DNA of 64,000 nucleotides from Gluconobacter albidus (GCF_002723915.1 NZ_BEWL01000002.1:248001-312000), one strand, 5' to 3'; counted from the stretch's first letter, positions 43,910-54,108 are shown. Notes: generated by a model not told the origin, from the sequence alone. Numbers and translations are program-made.

Positions 43910-45326
43910 GCTGCGCTTTTCCGAACTGTTCCGGGCTGATCTTTTCCGGACGGCGACGTTCCGACTGACGCTGGCCTTCGTTGTGGCGATCATCGCCGCA
44001 ATGGCGTTGCAGTTCGGGCTCGTCTACGGTCAGATGAACGGATACGAGCAGCAGCGCTCGACAGATCTGCTTCAGCGTGAAGCCGATCAGCTTCTTCAGG
44101 AAAGTCCGGCCCAGCTTGAATATGAGGTTCGCGAGCGCAGCAAGACTGATCTGCGCGTGATCCTCAACGGGGCTGCGCTGTTCGACATGAACCGTAACCG
44201 GATTGCGGGCGATATCAAGAAATGGCCCGTCGGGCTGGAGGTCTCGCCCAGAACGCAGCGTCTATGGGACGCGCCTCCCGGTGATACGCCCTATGAAATG
44301 CGCTATCTGGCCGTTGAGGTAGAGGGCGCGCAGGGAAACCGGGACCGCATTCTCGTTCTGGCGCGTTCGCTGCATATGGCCAATGAACTGCGCTACATCA
44401 CCAAGCGTGCGGCGCTGATGTCTGTGGTGCCGATCGTAGTGTTTGCCCTAATGGCGGGAATTTTTCTGAGCCATCGGGCGCTGGGGCGCGTCAAGGATAT
44501 GCATGAGGCGATCGACCGCATCATGGACGGAGACCTGCACGAACGTCTGCCGACCGGACGCGAACGCGACGATATCGAGCGACTTGCGGTATCGGTCAAC
44601 CGGATGCTTGACCGGCTGGAGCATCTGCTCGACGAGATCCGGGACGTGGGCAACGACATTGCCCATGATCTGAGGACGCCTCTGGCACGGGTAAAGGCCC
44701 GGCTGGAGCGGGTGTCGTCGATTACGAATGATCCCGCAGCGCTTCAGGGCGCGATAGAGCGCGCCACGCTGGATCTGGAACAGTGTTTCTCCGTCATTAC
44801 GGCCCTGCTGCGGATCGGTGAAATCGAGAACGGGCGGCGTCGGGCCGGGTTTGCAATGCTTGATCTGCGTGAACTGCTGGCCGGGGTGGTGGATCTGTAC
44901 GAACCGATTGCCGAGACGGAGGGCATTCTCCTTGAGGTCGTGGACTCGGATAAAGCGGTTCCGCTGTTTGGAGACATGGACCTGCTGAACGAGGTTCTGG
45001 CCAATCTCGTGGATAATGCGATCAAGTTCACGCCCGCGCCGGGAACGGTCCGGCTGAGTGCGGGGCTGGGAGCTGACGGATCGAGCTGGCTGCGTGTCAG
45101 CGATACGGGAATCGGTATTGCAGAAGAAGAGCGCAAGGCCGTCATGGGACGCTTTTACCGTTCGGATAAAAGTCGTCATGTTCCGGGAAGTGGGCTGGGG
45201 CTGAGCCTCGTGTCAGCAATCCTGCGGCTGCATGGAGCATCGGTGGATATCGTGTCCGCAAGGCCCGGTCATACGCTGCCTGGAGCTGTTTTCACCATTC
45301 ATTTCGCGCCAGCGACACCTGTCTGA
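43896..45326 (+). CDS. Sensor histidine kinase
   Basis: The 476-residue kinase has a first membrane segment near residues 20-42, a periplasmic region of about 120 residues, a second membrane segment ('LMSVVPIVVFALMAGIFL'), a HAMP-like linker, a HisKA domain with His257 in 'DIAHDLRTPLARVK', and the ATP-binding boxes 'NLVDNAIKFTP', 'DTGIGIAEEE' and 'GSGLGLSLV'. The GTG start at 43896 overlaps the end of the response regulator gene; no ATG is suitable. The periplasmic region suggests it senses an envelope or antibiotic-like signal. Confidence 0.93.
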   Translation: MSRAELRFSELFRADLFRTATFRLTLAFVVAIIAAMALQFGLVYGQMNGYEQQRSTDLLQREADQLLQESPAQLEYEVRERSKTDLRVILNGAALFDMNRNRIAGDIKKWPVGLEVSPRTQRLWDAPPGDTPYEMRYLAVEVEGAQGNRDRILVLARSLHMANELRYITKRAALMSVVPIVVFALMAGIFLSHRALGRVKDMHEAIDRIMDGDLHERLPTGRERDDIERLAVSVNRMLDRLEHLLDEIRDVGNDIAHDLRTPLARVKARLERVSSITNDPAALQGAIERATLDLEQCFSVITALLRIGEIENGRRRAGFAMLDLRELLAGVVDLYEPIAETEGILLEVVDSDKAVPLFGDMDLLNEVLANLVDNAIKFTPAPGTVRLSAGLGADGSSWLRVSDTGIGIAEEERKAVMGRFYRSDKSRHVPGSGLGLSLVSAILRLHGASVDIVSARPGHTLPGAVFTIHFAPATPV

Positions 45327-45394
45327 AAAGGCACGAAATGTTGCATAACGTGTCAATATTTACCGCGTGTCTTGATATTTAAACAGAATTTTCC

Positions 45395-45422
45395 TTGTCG
45401 TCTGAGTCTCGATGGATATGAC
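45395..45422 (+). promoter_or_regulatory. Candidate promoter of the RND operon
   Basis: TTGTCG (45395-45400), a 16-nt spacer and TATGAC (45417-45422) lie in the 158-nt gap between the kinase and the efflux permease. The match is moderate. Confidence 0.35.
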
Positions 45423-45496
45423 TCGGATCAATTTGCAAGGGGACACCCGTTGAGAATGACCGGACCAGGAAGAGCCCCAAGGGGTTGTCTGACCGC

Positions 45497-48400
45497 ATGA
45501 ATGCCATTGTCGTTACCGCGCTGAAGCGGCCTTACACTTTCGTTGTCCTGTCGATCATGATCCTGATCTTCGGGGTCCGGGCCATCGTTTCCACGCCCAC
45601 GGATGTCTTTCCTTCAATCAAGATTCCGATCGTGGCTGTCATCTGGTCCTATACGGGCCTGATGCCTGAGGACATGTCGGGGCGTATCGTTTATTATTAC
45701 GAACGTTCCCTGACGGCGACGGTCAGCAACATCGAACATATCGAAAGCTCGTCCTATTACGGGCGTGGCATCGTGAAGGTGTTCTTCCAGCCGGGAACCA
45801 ATACGGCGGTGGCGCAGACGCAGATCACGTCGGTGTCCCAGACGGTCATCAAACAGTTGCCGAACGGTTCGACCCCACCGCTGATTCTGGCAATGGATGC
45901 GTCGTCGGTTCCGGTTCTGACGTTGCAGGTCAACAATCCGACCATGTCCGGGTCGGAAATCTACAACATGGCGTCCAACCTGATCCGGCCGGAACTGATT
46001 TCCGTGCCCGGGGCCGCGATCCCCAATCCCTATGGTGGTCTGGCTCCGGACATCATGGTGGATATCGACCCGATCAAGCTGCTGGCGCACAGACTGTCTC
46101 CAGAAGACGTGGCGACAGCGCTGAACCTGCAGAATATCGTTCTTCCGGCAGGCGATCAGCGGATCGGCCAGCTTGACTGGATGGTGAAGACGAACTCGAC
46201 GCCCCTTGATCTGGAAGTCTTCAACAAGATGCCGATCAAGCAGGTCGGCAATTCCGTGATCTATCTGCGTGACGTTGCCTGGGTGCATCGGGGAGGGCCT
46301 CCGCAGATCAACGCAGTCCTTGTGAAAGGGCAGCAGGCGGTCCTGATTGTCATCCTCAAAAGTGGTGATGCTTCCACGCTGTCCGTCGTAAGCGGCATCA
46401 AGAAGCTCCTGCCGCAGGTCGAGGCAACGCTGCCAGCCGGAACGACAGTGAATGTCCTGACCGATGCGTCGAGCTTTGTGAAGGAATCGGTCGTGGACGT
46501 GGTGCGTGAGATGATCACGGCCGCGATCCTGACCAGCCTGACGGTTCTGCTGTTCCTTGGCTCGTGGCGTTCGACCATCATCGTGGCGACGTCCATTCCG
46601 CTGGCAATGCTGTGTTCGATCATCGGGCTGAGCATCGCCGGGCAGTCCATCAATGTGATGACGCTGGGCGGTCTGGCGCTGGCGGTTGGTATTCTCGTCG
46701 ATGACGCGACAGTCATGATCGAAAACATCGACGCGCATCTCGAAACCGGGAAGGAACTGGAAGACGCCATCATTGATGCCGCCAACCAGATCGTCATCCC
46801 GACCTTCGTGTCCACGACCTGTATCTGCATCGTGTGGCTGCCGCTGTTCGAACTGACGGGGATTTCGGGCTGGCTGTTCATGCCGATGGCCGAAGCCATC
46901 ATCTTTGCCATGATCGCTTCTTTCATCCTGTCGCGGACGCTGGTGCCGACGATGGCGAACTGGATGCTGGCGGCTCAGGTGCGGATGCATCGTGATCCTG
47001 AATGGCACCATCGCAAGCCCGGAATTTTCGGGCGTTTCCAGCGGGGATTTGAGGCGCGATTCTCCAGTTTCCGCGAGCATTACAAGGTCATCCTTGAAAC
47101 CCTGATTGCGATTCGCGGTCGTTTCGTGATGCTGTTCCTGCTGGCGGCCGTATCGTCCATGGCGCTCCTGCTGTTCATCGGTCAGGACTTCTTCCCTGAG
47201 ATCAAGTCCGGAACGTTGCAGATGCACATGCGTGCCCCGATCGGCACGCGCCTAGAAGAGACCGGCAAGATTGCAGGGTTGGCGGAACGCAAGATCCGGA
47301 GCCTGTTGCCGGGTCAGGTGGTCAATATTGTCAATAACTGCGGTCTGCCGTTCAGTCAGCTGAACCAGGCAATGATTCCGTCCCCGACCGTGGGATCACA
47401 GGACTGCGACATCACCATCCAGCTGCGAAACTCCGAAAGCCCGATCCCGGAATACCGCCGCAGGCTGCGCAAGGGTCTGACGAACGATTTTCCGGGAACG
47501 GTCTTCACGTTTCAGCCGGGCGATCTGACGGCGAAGATCCTGAACTTCGGTCTGCCATCTCCGATCGACGTGCAGATCGTGGGCCGCGATCTGAGCGAAA
47601 ACTTCAAATTCGCGACACAGATTGCCCAGAAACTGCGGCATATTCCGGGAATCGCGGATGTCTCCATTCAGGAGCCGATGACGCAGCCGACGATCCTAGT
47701 GAACAACCGACGCAGCTTTGCGCTGGGAACGGGTATTACCGAGCGGGACGTGGCCCTGAATGCTCTTGTGACGCTGTCCGGTAGCGGGCAGGTCGGCCAG
47801 ACCTACTACCTGAACGCGCAGGGCACGTCGCAGCTCATTGATGTGCAGACCCCCGCGAATTATCTGCAGACCATGAACGATCTGGAAATTCTCCCGATCG
47901 ACAAGGGGGACGGTAACCCGACAAACCAGACGCCGCAGCTTCTGGGAGGGCTGAGTGCTCTAGTGCAGACCGGGACTCCAGCAGAAGTCGCGCATTACAA
48001 CATCATGCCCGTGTTCGACATCTATGCTGCGCCGGAGGACATGGATCTGGGAACGGTTTCAAGAGCCGTGAACCGGATCGTGGAGGAAGAACGCAAGCTG
48101 CTGCCGCATGGCTCGACCATGGTGGTCCGTGGACAGGCTGTGACGATGAACGATGCGTATGTCCAGCTCGCAGGTGGCCTCGCGCTGTCGATCGTGCTGG
48201 TTTACCTGATCATTGTCGTCAACTTTCAGTCCTGGCTTGATCCGTTCGTTATCATCTCGGCGCTGCCAGGGGCTCTGGGCGGTATCTCGTGGAGCCTCTT
48301 CCTGACGCATACATCCATGTCGGTACCGGCACTGACGGGGGCGATCATGTGCATGGGTACGGCTACGGCCAACGCCATTCTCGTGGTAGCGTTTGCCCGT

Positions 48401-48664
48401 GAGCGGATGGACGAGCATGGTGATGCCATTCTCGCGGCTCTGGAAGCGGGCTACGAACGTATCCGTCCCGTTATGATGACGGCGCTTGCAATGATCATCG
48501 GCATGATCCCGATGTCCATCAGCAATTCCGACAATGCGCCGCTGGGCAAGGCAGTGATCGGTGGTCTGCTGGTTGCGACCGTTGCCACCCTGCTTTTTGT
48601 TCCCTGCGTTTTTGCCCTTATTCATTACAAGCGGCCTGCTGGGCCTGAAGGAGACCGCGCGTGA
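45497..48664 (+). CDS. RND efflux transporter permease
   Basis: The roughly 1055-residue protein is an RND permease of the hydrophobe/amphiphile efflux type. It shows the N-terminal 'RPYTFVVLSIMILIFGV' segment and 'STPTDVFPSIKIPIV', the proton-relay motif 'GILVDDATVMIENI' (two Asp at about 402-403) in TM4, large periplasmic loops, and a second half with 'VYLIIVVNFQSWLDPFVIIS' and 'PVMMTALAMIIGMIPMS'. ATG 45497 is preferred; TTG 45485 is an alternative but sits directly on the AAGGGG. It is the first gene of the operon, before the adaptor, which is the reverse of the acrAB order. The substrate is unknown. Confidence 0.94.
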   Translation: MNAIVVTALKRPYTFVVLSIMILIFGVRAIVSTPTDVFPSIKIPIVAVIWSYTGLMPEDMSGRIVYYYERSLTATVSNIEHIESSSYYGRGIVKVFFQPGTNTAVAQTQITSVSQTVIKQLPNGSTPPLILAMDASSVPVLTLQVNNPTMSGSEIYNMASNLIRPELISVPGAAIPNPYGGLAPDIMVDIDPIKLLAHRLSPEDVATALNLQNIVLPAGDQRIGQLDWMVKTNSTPLDLEVFNKMPIKQVGNSVIYLRDVAWVHRGGPPQINAVLVKGQQAVLIVILKSGDASTLSVVSGIKKLLPQVEATLPAGTTVNVLTDASSFVKESVVDVVREMITAAILTSLTVLLFLGSWRSTIIVATSIPLAMLCSIIGLSIAGQSINVMTLGGLALAVGILVDDATVMIENIDAHLETGKELEDAIIDAANQIVIPTFVSTTCICIVWLPLFELTGISGWLFMPMAEAIIFAMIASFILSRTLVPTMANWMLAAQVRMHRDPEWHHRKPGIFGRFQRGFEARFSSFREHYKVILETLIAIRGRFVMLFLLAAVSSMALLLFIGQDFFPEIKSGTLQMHMRAPIGTRLEETGKIAGLAERKIRSLLPGQVVNIVNNCGLPFSQLNQAMIPSPTVGSQDCDITIQLRNSESPIPEYRRRLRKGLTNDFPGTVFTFQPGDLTAKILNFGLPSPIDVQIVGRDLSENFKFATQIAQKLRHIPGIADVSIQEPMTQPTILVNNRRSFALGTGITERDVALNALVTLSGSGQVGQTYYLNAQGTSQLIDVQTPANYLQTMNDLEILPIDKGDGNPTNQTPQLLGGLSALVQTGTPAEVAHYNIMPVFDIYAAPEDMDLGTVSRAVNRIVEEERKLLPHGSTMVVRGQAVTMNDAYVQLAGGLALSIVLVYLIIVVNFQSWLDPFVIISALPGALGGISWSLFLTHTSMSVPALTGAIMCMGTATANAILVVAFARERMDEHGDAILAALEAGYERIRPVMMTALAMIIGMIPMSISNSDNAPLGKAVIGGLLVATVATLLFVPCVFALIHYKRPAGPEGDRA

Positions 48665-49953
48665 GCCATTCTACGGATCAGGGGCAGGTGCCTCCGACAA
48701 ACCATCAGGCCCGTACGGGCTCAGGCGCGCGCGGCAAGCTCATTCTGCTGGTGGTGATCCTGCTGGCGATTGCACTCGCGGCATGGGGAATCGTGCAGCG
48801 GGGCACGCATTATCACTCCCTGCGTGGCGCGACCGAAGAGGCGGCCATTCCGCCCGTTACGCTGATTACACCGCAGCCGGGACCGAAGACACGACAGGTC
48901 GATCTGCCTGCCAATCTTGCCGCATGGTACGAGGCGCCGATCTACGCGCAGGTCTCGGGCTATGTGAAAATGTGGTACAAGGACTACGGCGCACATGTGA
49001 AGCGCGGGGATGTTCTGGCGGAAATCAGCACGCCGAGCATCGACGCCCAGTTCGAGGCTGCCAAGGCGCATTACAACGTCATTCTGGCGCGTTATAATCT
49101 GGCCGTCATCACCACACAGCGCTGGACGGCGCTGAAGGGGACGCAGGCCGTATCACGTCAGGAAGTGGACGTGCAGGCCGCAAATGCTGCCGCGCAGAAA
49201 GCCGAACTGGAAGCCGCGCGCCATGATGTGGACCGCTTTCAGGCGCTTGAGGATTTCAAGAAGATCGTCGCACCCTTTGATGGAATCGTGACGTCCCGTC
49301 TGGTGAACGTGGGTGATTACGTGAATGCGGGCGGTGGCAATGTGAATTCCCGCGGTGCGGCATCCGAGCTGTTTTCGGTGGCCGACGTTCACCGGATGCG
49401 CGTGTTCGTTTCGGTGCCGCAGGATTTTGCGAGTGTGATTTCGCCGAAGATCGAAGCCGAACTGACGGTGCCGCAATATCCGGGAAGTCATTTCCGGGCG
49501 ACCTTCCTTGCGACGGCCAATGCCTTCAACGCCGCGACCCGTACGGTGACGACCGAACTGACACTGGATAATGACGACAATCTGCTGTGGCCGAATTCCT
49601 ATGCGACAGCGCATATCTCGGCCCCCGGAAACCCGAATATTCTGATCCTGCCGGAAGGTGCGATCATTTACCGGGCCGAAGGGACGCAGGTCGCGAAGGT
49701 CATCAACAACCACGCGCATCTGGTGAACGTCACCGTCGGGATCAATTTCGGGACGACAGTTCAGGTGCTTAGCGGTATTACAAAAGACGACCGCGTGGTT
49801 GCCAACCCTACGGCTGATCTGCTGGAAGGGGACGAAGTCAGGATCGTCCCGACCACACCGGGATACAACACGCCAGGCAAGGCGCTGCAGGATGCGGATC
49901 AGCAGCCTGTCCGCCAGCATGACGCAAACCCCGAAGAGGCCGGATCGCGCTGA
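48661..49953 (+). CDS. RND efflux periplasmic adaptor (MFP/HlyD type)
   Basis: The 430-residue adaptor has one N-terminal membrane anchor ('GKLILLVVILLAIALAAWGI'), then the lipoyl/barrel-sandwich halves ('IYAQVSGYVKMWYKDYGAHV' and 'DFKKIVAPFDGIVTSRLVNV') flanking a helical hairpin, and beta-barrel regions ending 'GINFGTTVQVLSGI'. It bridges the permease and the outer-membrane factor. The GTG start overlaps the permease stop and its own stop overlaps the next start. Confidence 0.94.
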   Translation: MSHSTDQGQVPPTNHQARTGSGARGKLILLVVILLAIALAAWGIVQRGTHYHSLRGATEEAAIPPVTLITPQPGPKTRQVDLPANLAAWYEAPIYAQVSGYVKMWYKDYGAHVKRGDVLAEISTPSIDAQFEAAKAHYNVILARYNLAVITTQRWTALKGTQAVSRQEVDVQAANAAAQKAELEAARHDVDRFQALEDFKKIVAPFDGIVTSRLVNVGDYVNAGGGNVNSRGAASELFSVADVHRMRVFVSVPQDFASVISPKIEAELTVPQYPGSHFRATFLATANAFNAATRTVTTELTLDNDDNLLWPNSYATAHISAPGNPNILILPEGAIIYRAEGTQVAKVINNHAHLVNVTVGINFGTTVQVLSGITKDDRVVANPTADLLEGDEVRIVPTTPGYNTPGKALQDADQQPVRQHDANPEEAGSR

Positions 49954-51608
49954 TGAAACCGGAAAGTTCCCAGTCATCTCCCTCCCGGAAGAGCGCATCA
50001 ACCCGCAAGCGTTCCATCTGGCGTCTTACGACGGCTCTGGGCGGCGTTCTGTCCATCGGGCTTGCCTCCTGCGATCTGGCCCCGGAGTATCATCCGCAGA
50101 AATTCCTTTACCCTGAAGGATGGGAAGGGAAGGGGCTGATGGTCAACGCGCAGCCTGCGGATGGTGCCGTCCGGAGTGACTGGTGGACCATGTTCAACGA
50201 TCCCATTCTCAATGGGCTCGAACAGCGCATGCTCGCCGTCAATCCAGATCTGCAGGCGGAGGCAGAGACGTTCACCCAGGCCCGCGATGTTGCTCGTGAG
50301 ACGGAAAGTCGCCTGTATCCGCAGGTGACAGGCTCCGCGCATATGAGTGACAATAAAGGCTCGGTCGGGAGGCTGTACAACAATCCGGCCCGCAGCAGCA
50401 GCCTCGTTTATGAATCCAACCAGGCCTATAGCGGCGCTGCCACGTGGGAGCCGGATTTCTGGAATTCCATTCGCAATACGACGCGGATGCAGAAAAACCT
50501 CGCTCAGGCTTCTGCCGGACAATACGCGCTGGCAAGGCTCAGTCTGGAAGCGGAGCTGGCATCGGATTACGTCGCCCTGCGCGGTCTGGATGCCCAGAAT
50601 GCGGTTTATGATGATTCCATCCGCTACTTCCGCGCAGCTGTAGAAATTACCGAACTGCGTCAGGCAGGGTCGATCGGTGCGGGGCTGGACGTCTCGCGTG
50701 CCGAGACCCAGCTCTATTCGGCGCAGGCTGCAAAAAGCAATCTGATTGCCCGCCGCAATGTCATGGAACATGCCATCGCAGTCTTGCTGAACACGGCCCC
50801 GGCAGGCTTTCACATCGCGCCTGTCAAGGACGTGAAGATGCATTTCGGCGTGGTGAAGATCAACGCCGGACTGCCTGCATCCCTGCTGGAGCGTCGCCCT
50901 GACATCGCGATTGCCGAACGCCAGATGGCGGCTTCCGCACGTGCGATCGGTGTGTCTCGTGCGGCATTCTATCCGCACATCACCTTCAGCGCGGAAGGCG
51001 GATTCGAGGATGGTGGTTTCGATCTGGCCAGTATCTCCCGCGCCTTCTGGAAAATTGCCGTGCAGGCGGTCGAACCGGCCTTTACGGGTGGCCTGAGACG
51101 CGCAGCGTTGCAGCGCTCGTGGTCACAGTACCGCGGAATGGTGGACAATTACCGTTCTGTCGTCCTGTCCGCGTTTCAGGATGTCGAGGATGGTCTGACC
51201 CAGACGCGGCAGTTCAAGATTGCCCAGGATCAGCAGCAGAAAGCCGTTGAGGCTGCGCTGCGGACGCAGAACATGACGATGGCGCTCTATACGGGCGGAC
51301 TGTCCAACTATCTTGATGCGCTCGTGGCGCAGCAGGATGCGCTTCAGGCGCGTCTGGCGGAAGTCGAGGCGCAGACGGCGCAGGTGCAGTCCTCCGTGCG
51401 TCTGGTGCGCGCTCTGGGCGGCGGCTGGAGTGCCAGCGACCTGCCGGGCGTCAAGCAGATCGATCCTTTCGGCCCGCTTCAGTACAAGGATTTGCGGACT
51501 CCGAAGCCGGTCAGTGGCATCGACAGTCATGCGTCCCCGCTGGACAACGATCTGCGGGGCGATCAGCCCCCGGTCAATGTTTCGCAGGGCTTGACGGGGC
51601 GCCCCTAA
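49953..51608 (+). CDS. Outer membrane efflux lipoprotein (NodT/OprM type)
   Basis: The 551-residue protein has a lipoprotein signal with Cys40 in 'GLASCDLAPEY', followed by two TolC-like repeats: 'WWTMFNDPILNGLEQRML..NPDLQAEA' and 'SLLERRPDIAIAERQMAASA', 'AFYPHITFSAEGGFED', and the helical 'QDVEDGLTQTRQF'. A C-terminal tail of about 60 residues extends past the barrel region. ATG 49953 overlaps the adaptor stop (TGATG). It completes a tripartite pump. Confidence 0.93.
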   Translation: MKPESSQSSPSRKSASTRKRSIWRLTTALGGVLSIGLASCDLAPEYHPQKFLYPEGWEGKGLMVNAQPADGAVRSDWWTMFNDPILNGLEQRMLAVNPDLQAEAETFTQARDVARETESRLYPQVTGSAHMSDNKGSVGRLYNNPARSSSLVYESNQAYSGAATWEPDFWNSIRNTTRMQKNLAQASAGQYALARLSLEAELASDYVALRGLDAQNAVYDDSIRYFRAAVEITELRQAGSIGAGLDVSRAETQLYSAQAAKSNLIARRNVMEHAIAVLLNTAPAGFHIAPVKDVKMHFGVVKINAGLPASLLERRPDIAIAERQMAASARAIGVSRAAFYPHITFSAEGGFEDGGFDLASISRAFWKIAVQAVEPAFTGGLRRAALQRSWSQYRGMVDNYRSVVLSAFQDVEDGLTQTRQFKIAQDQQQKAVEAALRTQNMTMALYTGGLSNYLDALVAQQDALQARLAEVEAQTAQVQSSVRLVRALGGGWSASDLPGVKQIDPFGPLQYKDLRTPKPVSGIDSHASPLDNDLRGDQPPVNVSQGLTGRP

Positions 51609-51633
51609 CTGGTCTAGGGGTCCGCCTCACTTC

Positions 51634-51679
51634 GAACGCGGGAGGAGGAGGCGTGGCCGACTCCGTTGAACCGCGGTTC
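51634..51679 (+). promoter_or_regulatory. Candidate L1-binding leader of the rplK-rplA mRNA
   Basis: GAACGCGG (51634-51641) pairs with CCGCGGTTC (51671-51679) with one bulge, and an inner GGAG/CTCC stem follows. The enclosed GGGAGG next to the stem and GAACCGCGG at its far side resemble the L1-binding site that in other bacteria lets L1 repress its own operon. This is inference from the fold and position. Confidence 0.5.
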
Positions 51680-51707
51680 GGGAACGACAAACAGGGGAGT
51701 CCCGGAT

Positions 51708-52142
51708 ATGGCCAAAAAAGTTGTTGGCTACATCAAGCTTCAGATCCCGGCTGGTAAAGCCAATCCTTCTCCGCCGGTTGGTCCGGCTCTGGGTCAGCGC
51801 GGCCTGAACATCATGCAGTTCTGCAAGGAGTTCAACGCCAAGACCCAGCAGCTCGAGCCCGGCATGCCGATCCCGGTGGTCATCACCGCCTATGCGGATC
51901 GCACGTTCTCCTTTATCACGAAGACGCCGCCGAACACGTACTTCCTGCTGAAGGCTGCCAAGATTTCCAAGGGCAGCCAGACGGTCGGCAAGTCCGCTGC
52001 GGTTGGTTCCGTGACGACGGCTCAGCTTCGCGAGATCGCTGAGACGAAGTTCAAGGACATGAACGCCAACGACATTGATGGCGCCGTGCGCATGCTCGCC
52101 GGTTCCGCCAAGTCGATGGGCCTGAACGTGGTGGAGGGCTGA
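51708..52142 (+). CDS. rplK: 50S ribosomal protein L11
   Basis: L11 forms the GTPase-associated centre with 23S rRNA. The 144-residue protein has the expected N-terminus '[20 protein letters not shown]' with '[20 protein letters not shown]' and a C-terminal RNA-binding domain ('[19 protein letters not shown]'). ATG 51708 follows CAGGGGAG. Upstream is an efflux operon rather than the usual secE-nusG pair. Confidence 0.97.
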   Translation: MAKKVVGYIKLQIPAGKANPSPPVGPALGQRGLNIMQFCKEFNAKTQQLEPGMPIPVVITAYADRTFSFITKTPPNTYFLLKAAKISKGSQTVGKSAAVGSVTTAQLREIAETKFKDMNANDIDGAVRMLAGSAKSMGLNVVEG

Positions 52143-52146
52143 TCCT

Positions 52147-52839
52147 ATGGCCAAGAACAAGCGTCTGAACGCCGCACAGGCAACTGTCGAGCGTAACAAG
52201 CCGTACGGCCTGACCGAGGCTGTCGCTCTCGTGAAGAGCAACGCCAATGCAAAGTTCGACGAGACGATCGAAATCTCGCTGAACCTCGGCATCGATCCGC
52301 GTCACGCTGACCAGATGGTCCGAGGTCTGATCTCCCTGCCGAACGGCACGGGCAAGACCCTGCGCGTTGGCGTGTTCGCCCGCGGCCCGAAGGCTGAAGA
52401 AGCCCTGGCTGCTGGTGCGGAAGTCGTCGGTGCAGAAGATCTGGCTGAAAAGATCCAGGCTGGCGAAATCAACTTCGACCGCTGCATCGCGACGCCGGAC
52501 ATGATGGCTCTCGTGGGTCGTCTGGGTAAGATCCTCGGCTCGCGCGGCCTGATGCCGAACCCGCGTCTCGGTACGGTAACCATGGATGTCAAGGGTGCCA
52601 TCACGGCAGCCAAGTCCGGTCAGGTCGAGTATCGTGCCGAAAAGGCCGGTATCATTCATGCCGGCGTTGGCAAGGCTTCCTTTGATGAAGCCAAGCTGGT
52701 CGAGAACATCAACGCTCTGGTCGATGCCGTGCAGAAGGCTCGTCCGACGGGTGCCAAGGGTACGTATCTGAAGAAGGCAGCCCTGTCTTCCACGATGGGT
52801 CCGGGCGTTCGCGTTGACGTTTCGAGCTTCGAAGCCTGA
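52147..52839 (+). CDS. rplA: 50S ribosomal protein L1
   Basis: L1 forms the mobile stalk at the ribosomal E site and is a translational repressor of its own operon in other bacteria. The 230 residues show '[20 protein letters not shown]', '[20 protein letters not shown]', '[20 protein letters not shown]' and '[13 protein letters not shown]'. It starts 4 nt after the rplK stop. Confidence 0.97.
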   Translation: MAKNKRLNAAQATVERNKPYGLTEAVALVKSNANAKFDETIEISLNLGIDPRHADQMVRGLISLPNGTGKTLRVGVFARGPKAEEALAAGAEVVGAEDLAEKIQAGEINFDRCIATPDMMALVGRLGKILGSRGLMPNPRLGTVTMDVKGAITAAKSGQVEYRAEKAGIIHAGVGKASFDEAKLVENINALVDAVQKARPTGAKGTYLKKAALSSTMGPGVRVDVSSFEA

Positions 52840-53144
52840 TTGACAGGTGGTCTTCCTTCTGGGAAAGACCACCACGAAATGACGTCACGCCCTCGGGTGT
52901 GATGGCTGAGGGGTGGCCTGCTTGCAGGTCGCTTCCAAACCTGTCCAAGACCGCACGTGGACCTTCGGGGCCTTAAGGATCTTTCGGGATCGCGGGCGTC
53001 AGACGGGGCGACAGTATTCAGTGGCGCTGCTGCGATGTGCTGGGTTCGCTCACTTCTGTGGACAGGCGAGCGGAGCTGCTTCGAAAGAGGCGGCTCCATG
53101 GGTAACCTGGTCTGGCGAAAGCTGGACTGACGAGGAGACAGGTT
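52840..53144 (+). promoter_or_regulatory. rplJ-rplL leader region with hairpin, probable L10 leader
   Basis: This 305-nt non-coding stretch begins with a hairpin (52846-52873, GGTGGTCTT pairing with AAGACCACC), which may attenuate read-through from rplA. It then carries several G/C-rich complementary segments, including 'CCAAGACCGCACGTGGACC' near 52943-52961, where the L10(L12)4-binding leader is expected upstream of rplJ. No gene is seen in it. Confidence 0.5.
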
Positions 53145-53669
53145 TTGGACCGTACGGAAAAACGGGCCTTTGTTGAGTTCCTCGCCGATGTGTTTGGCAG
53201 CACGTCCATGGTTGTCGTCACCCAGAACAAGGGTCTGACGGTTGCCGATGTGACGGAACTGCGTCGACGCATTCGTGCGGCAGGGGCGACATACAAGGTT
53301 GCGAAGAACCGGCTGGCCAGCCGTGCTCTGGATGGGACCCAATTCGACGGCATCGCGCCGCTGCTCAAGGGACCGACCGCGCTTGCGTGGTCTGAAGACC
53401 CGGCATCAGTAGCGAAGGTGATCGTCGAGTTCGCCAAGACGAATGACAAACTGGTGGTGCTTGGTGGCGCCCTGGGTTCCCAGACGCTTGGCGTCGACGG
53501 AGTCAAGGCCCTCGCCGAGCTGCCGTCGCTGGACGAGCTGCGTGCGAAGCTGGTGGGTATGATCAATACCCCCGCAACGCGTATCGCAGGCGTTGTCCAG
53601 GCGCCGGCTGGCCAGCTTGCTCGCGTCTTTGGTGCCTATGCCAAGGCCGGCGAAGCAGAAGCCGCCTGA
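53145..53669 (+). CDS. rplJ: 50S ribosomal protein L10
   Basis: L10 is the base of the L7/L12 stalk. The 174 residues show '[20 protein letters not shown]', '[20 protein letters not shown]', '[13 protein letters not shown]' and an Ala-rich C-terminal helix ('[17 protein letters not shown]') that holds L7/L12 dimers. The start is TTG, which is unusual for a highly expressed gene; GAGGAG at 53132-53137 lies 7 nt upstream and no in-frame ATG is near. Confidence 0.96.
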   Translation: MDRTEKRAFVEFLADVFGSTSMVVVTQNKGLTVADVTELRRRIRAAGATYKVAKNRLASRALDGTQFDGIAPLLKGPTALAWSEDPASVAKVIVEFAKTNDKLVVLGGALGSQTLGVDGVKALAELPSLDELRAKLVGMINTPATRIAGVVQAPAGQLARVFGAYAKAGEAEAA

Positions 53670-53736
53670 GAATGAAGGCCCGCGCTGCGGCGTAGGCCTG
53701 AACCTGATCAACAGTACATCAATTTAGGATAAGACC

Positions 53737-54108
<372 letters not shown>

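Noticed and set aside
45614-47227. A 537-codon frame antisense to the RND permease
   Set aside because: It is composition-driven, with no domain and no promoter or ribosome binding site.
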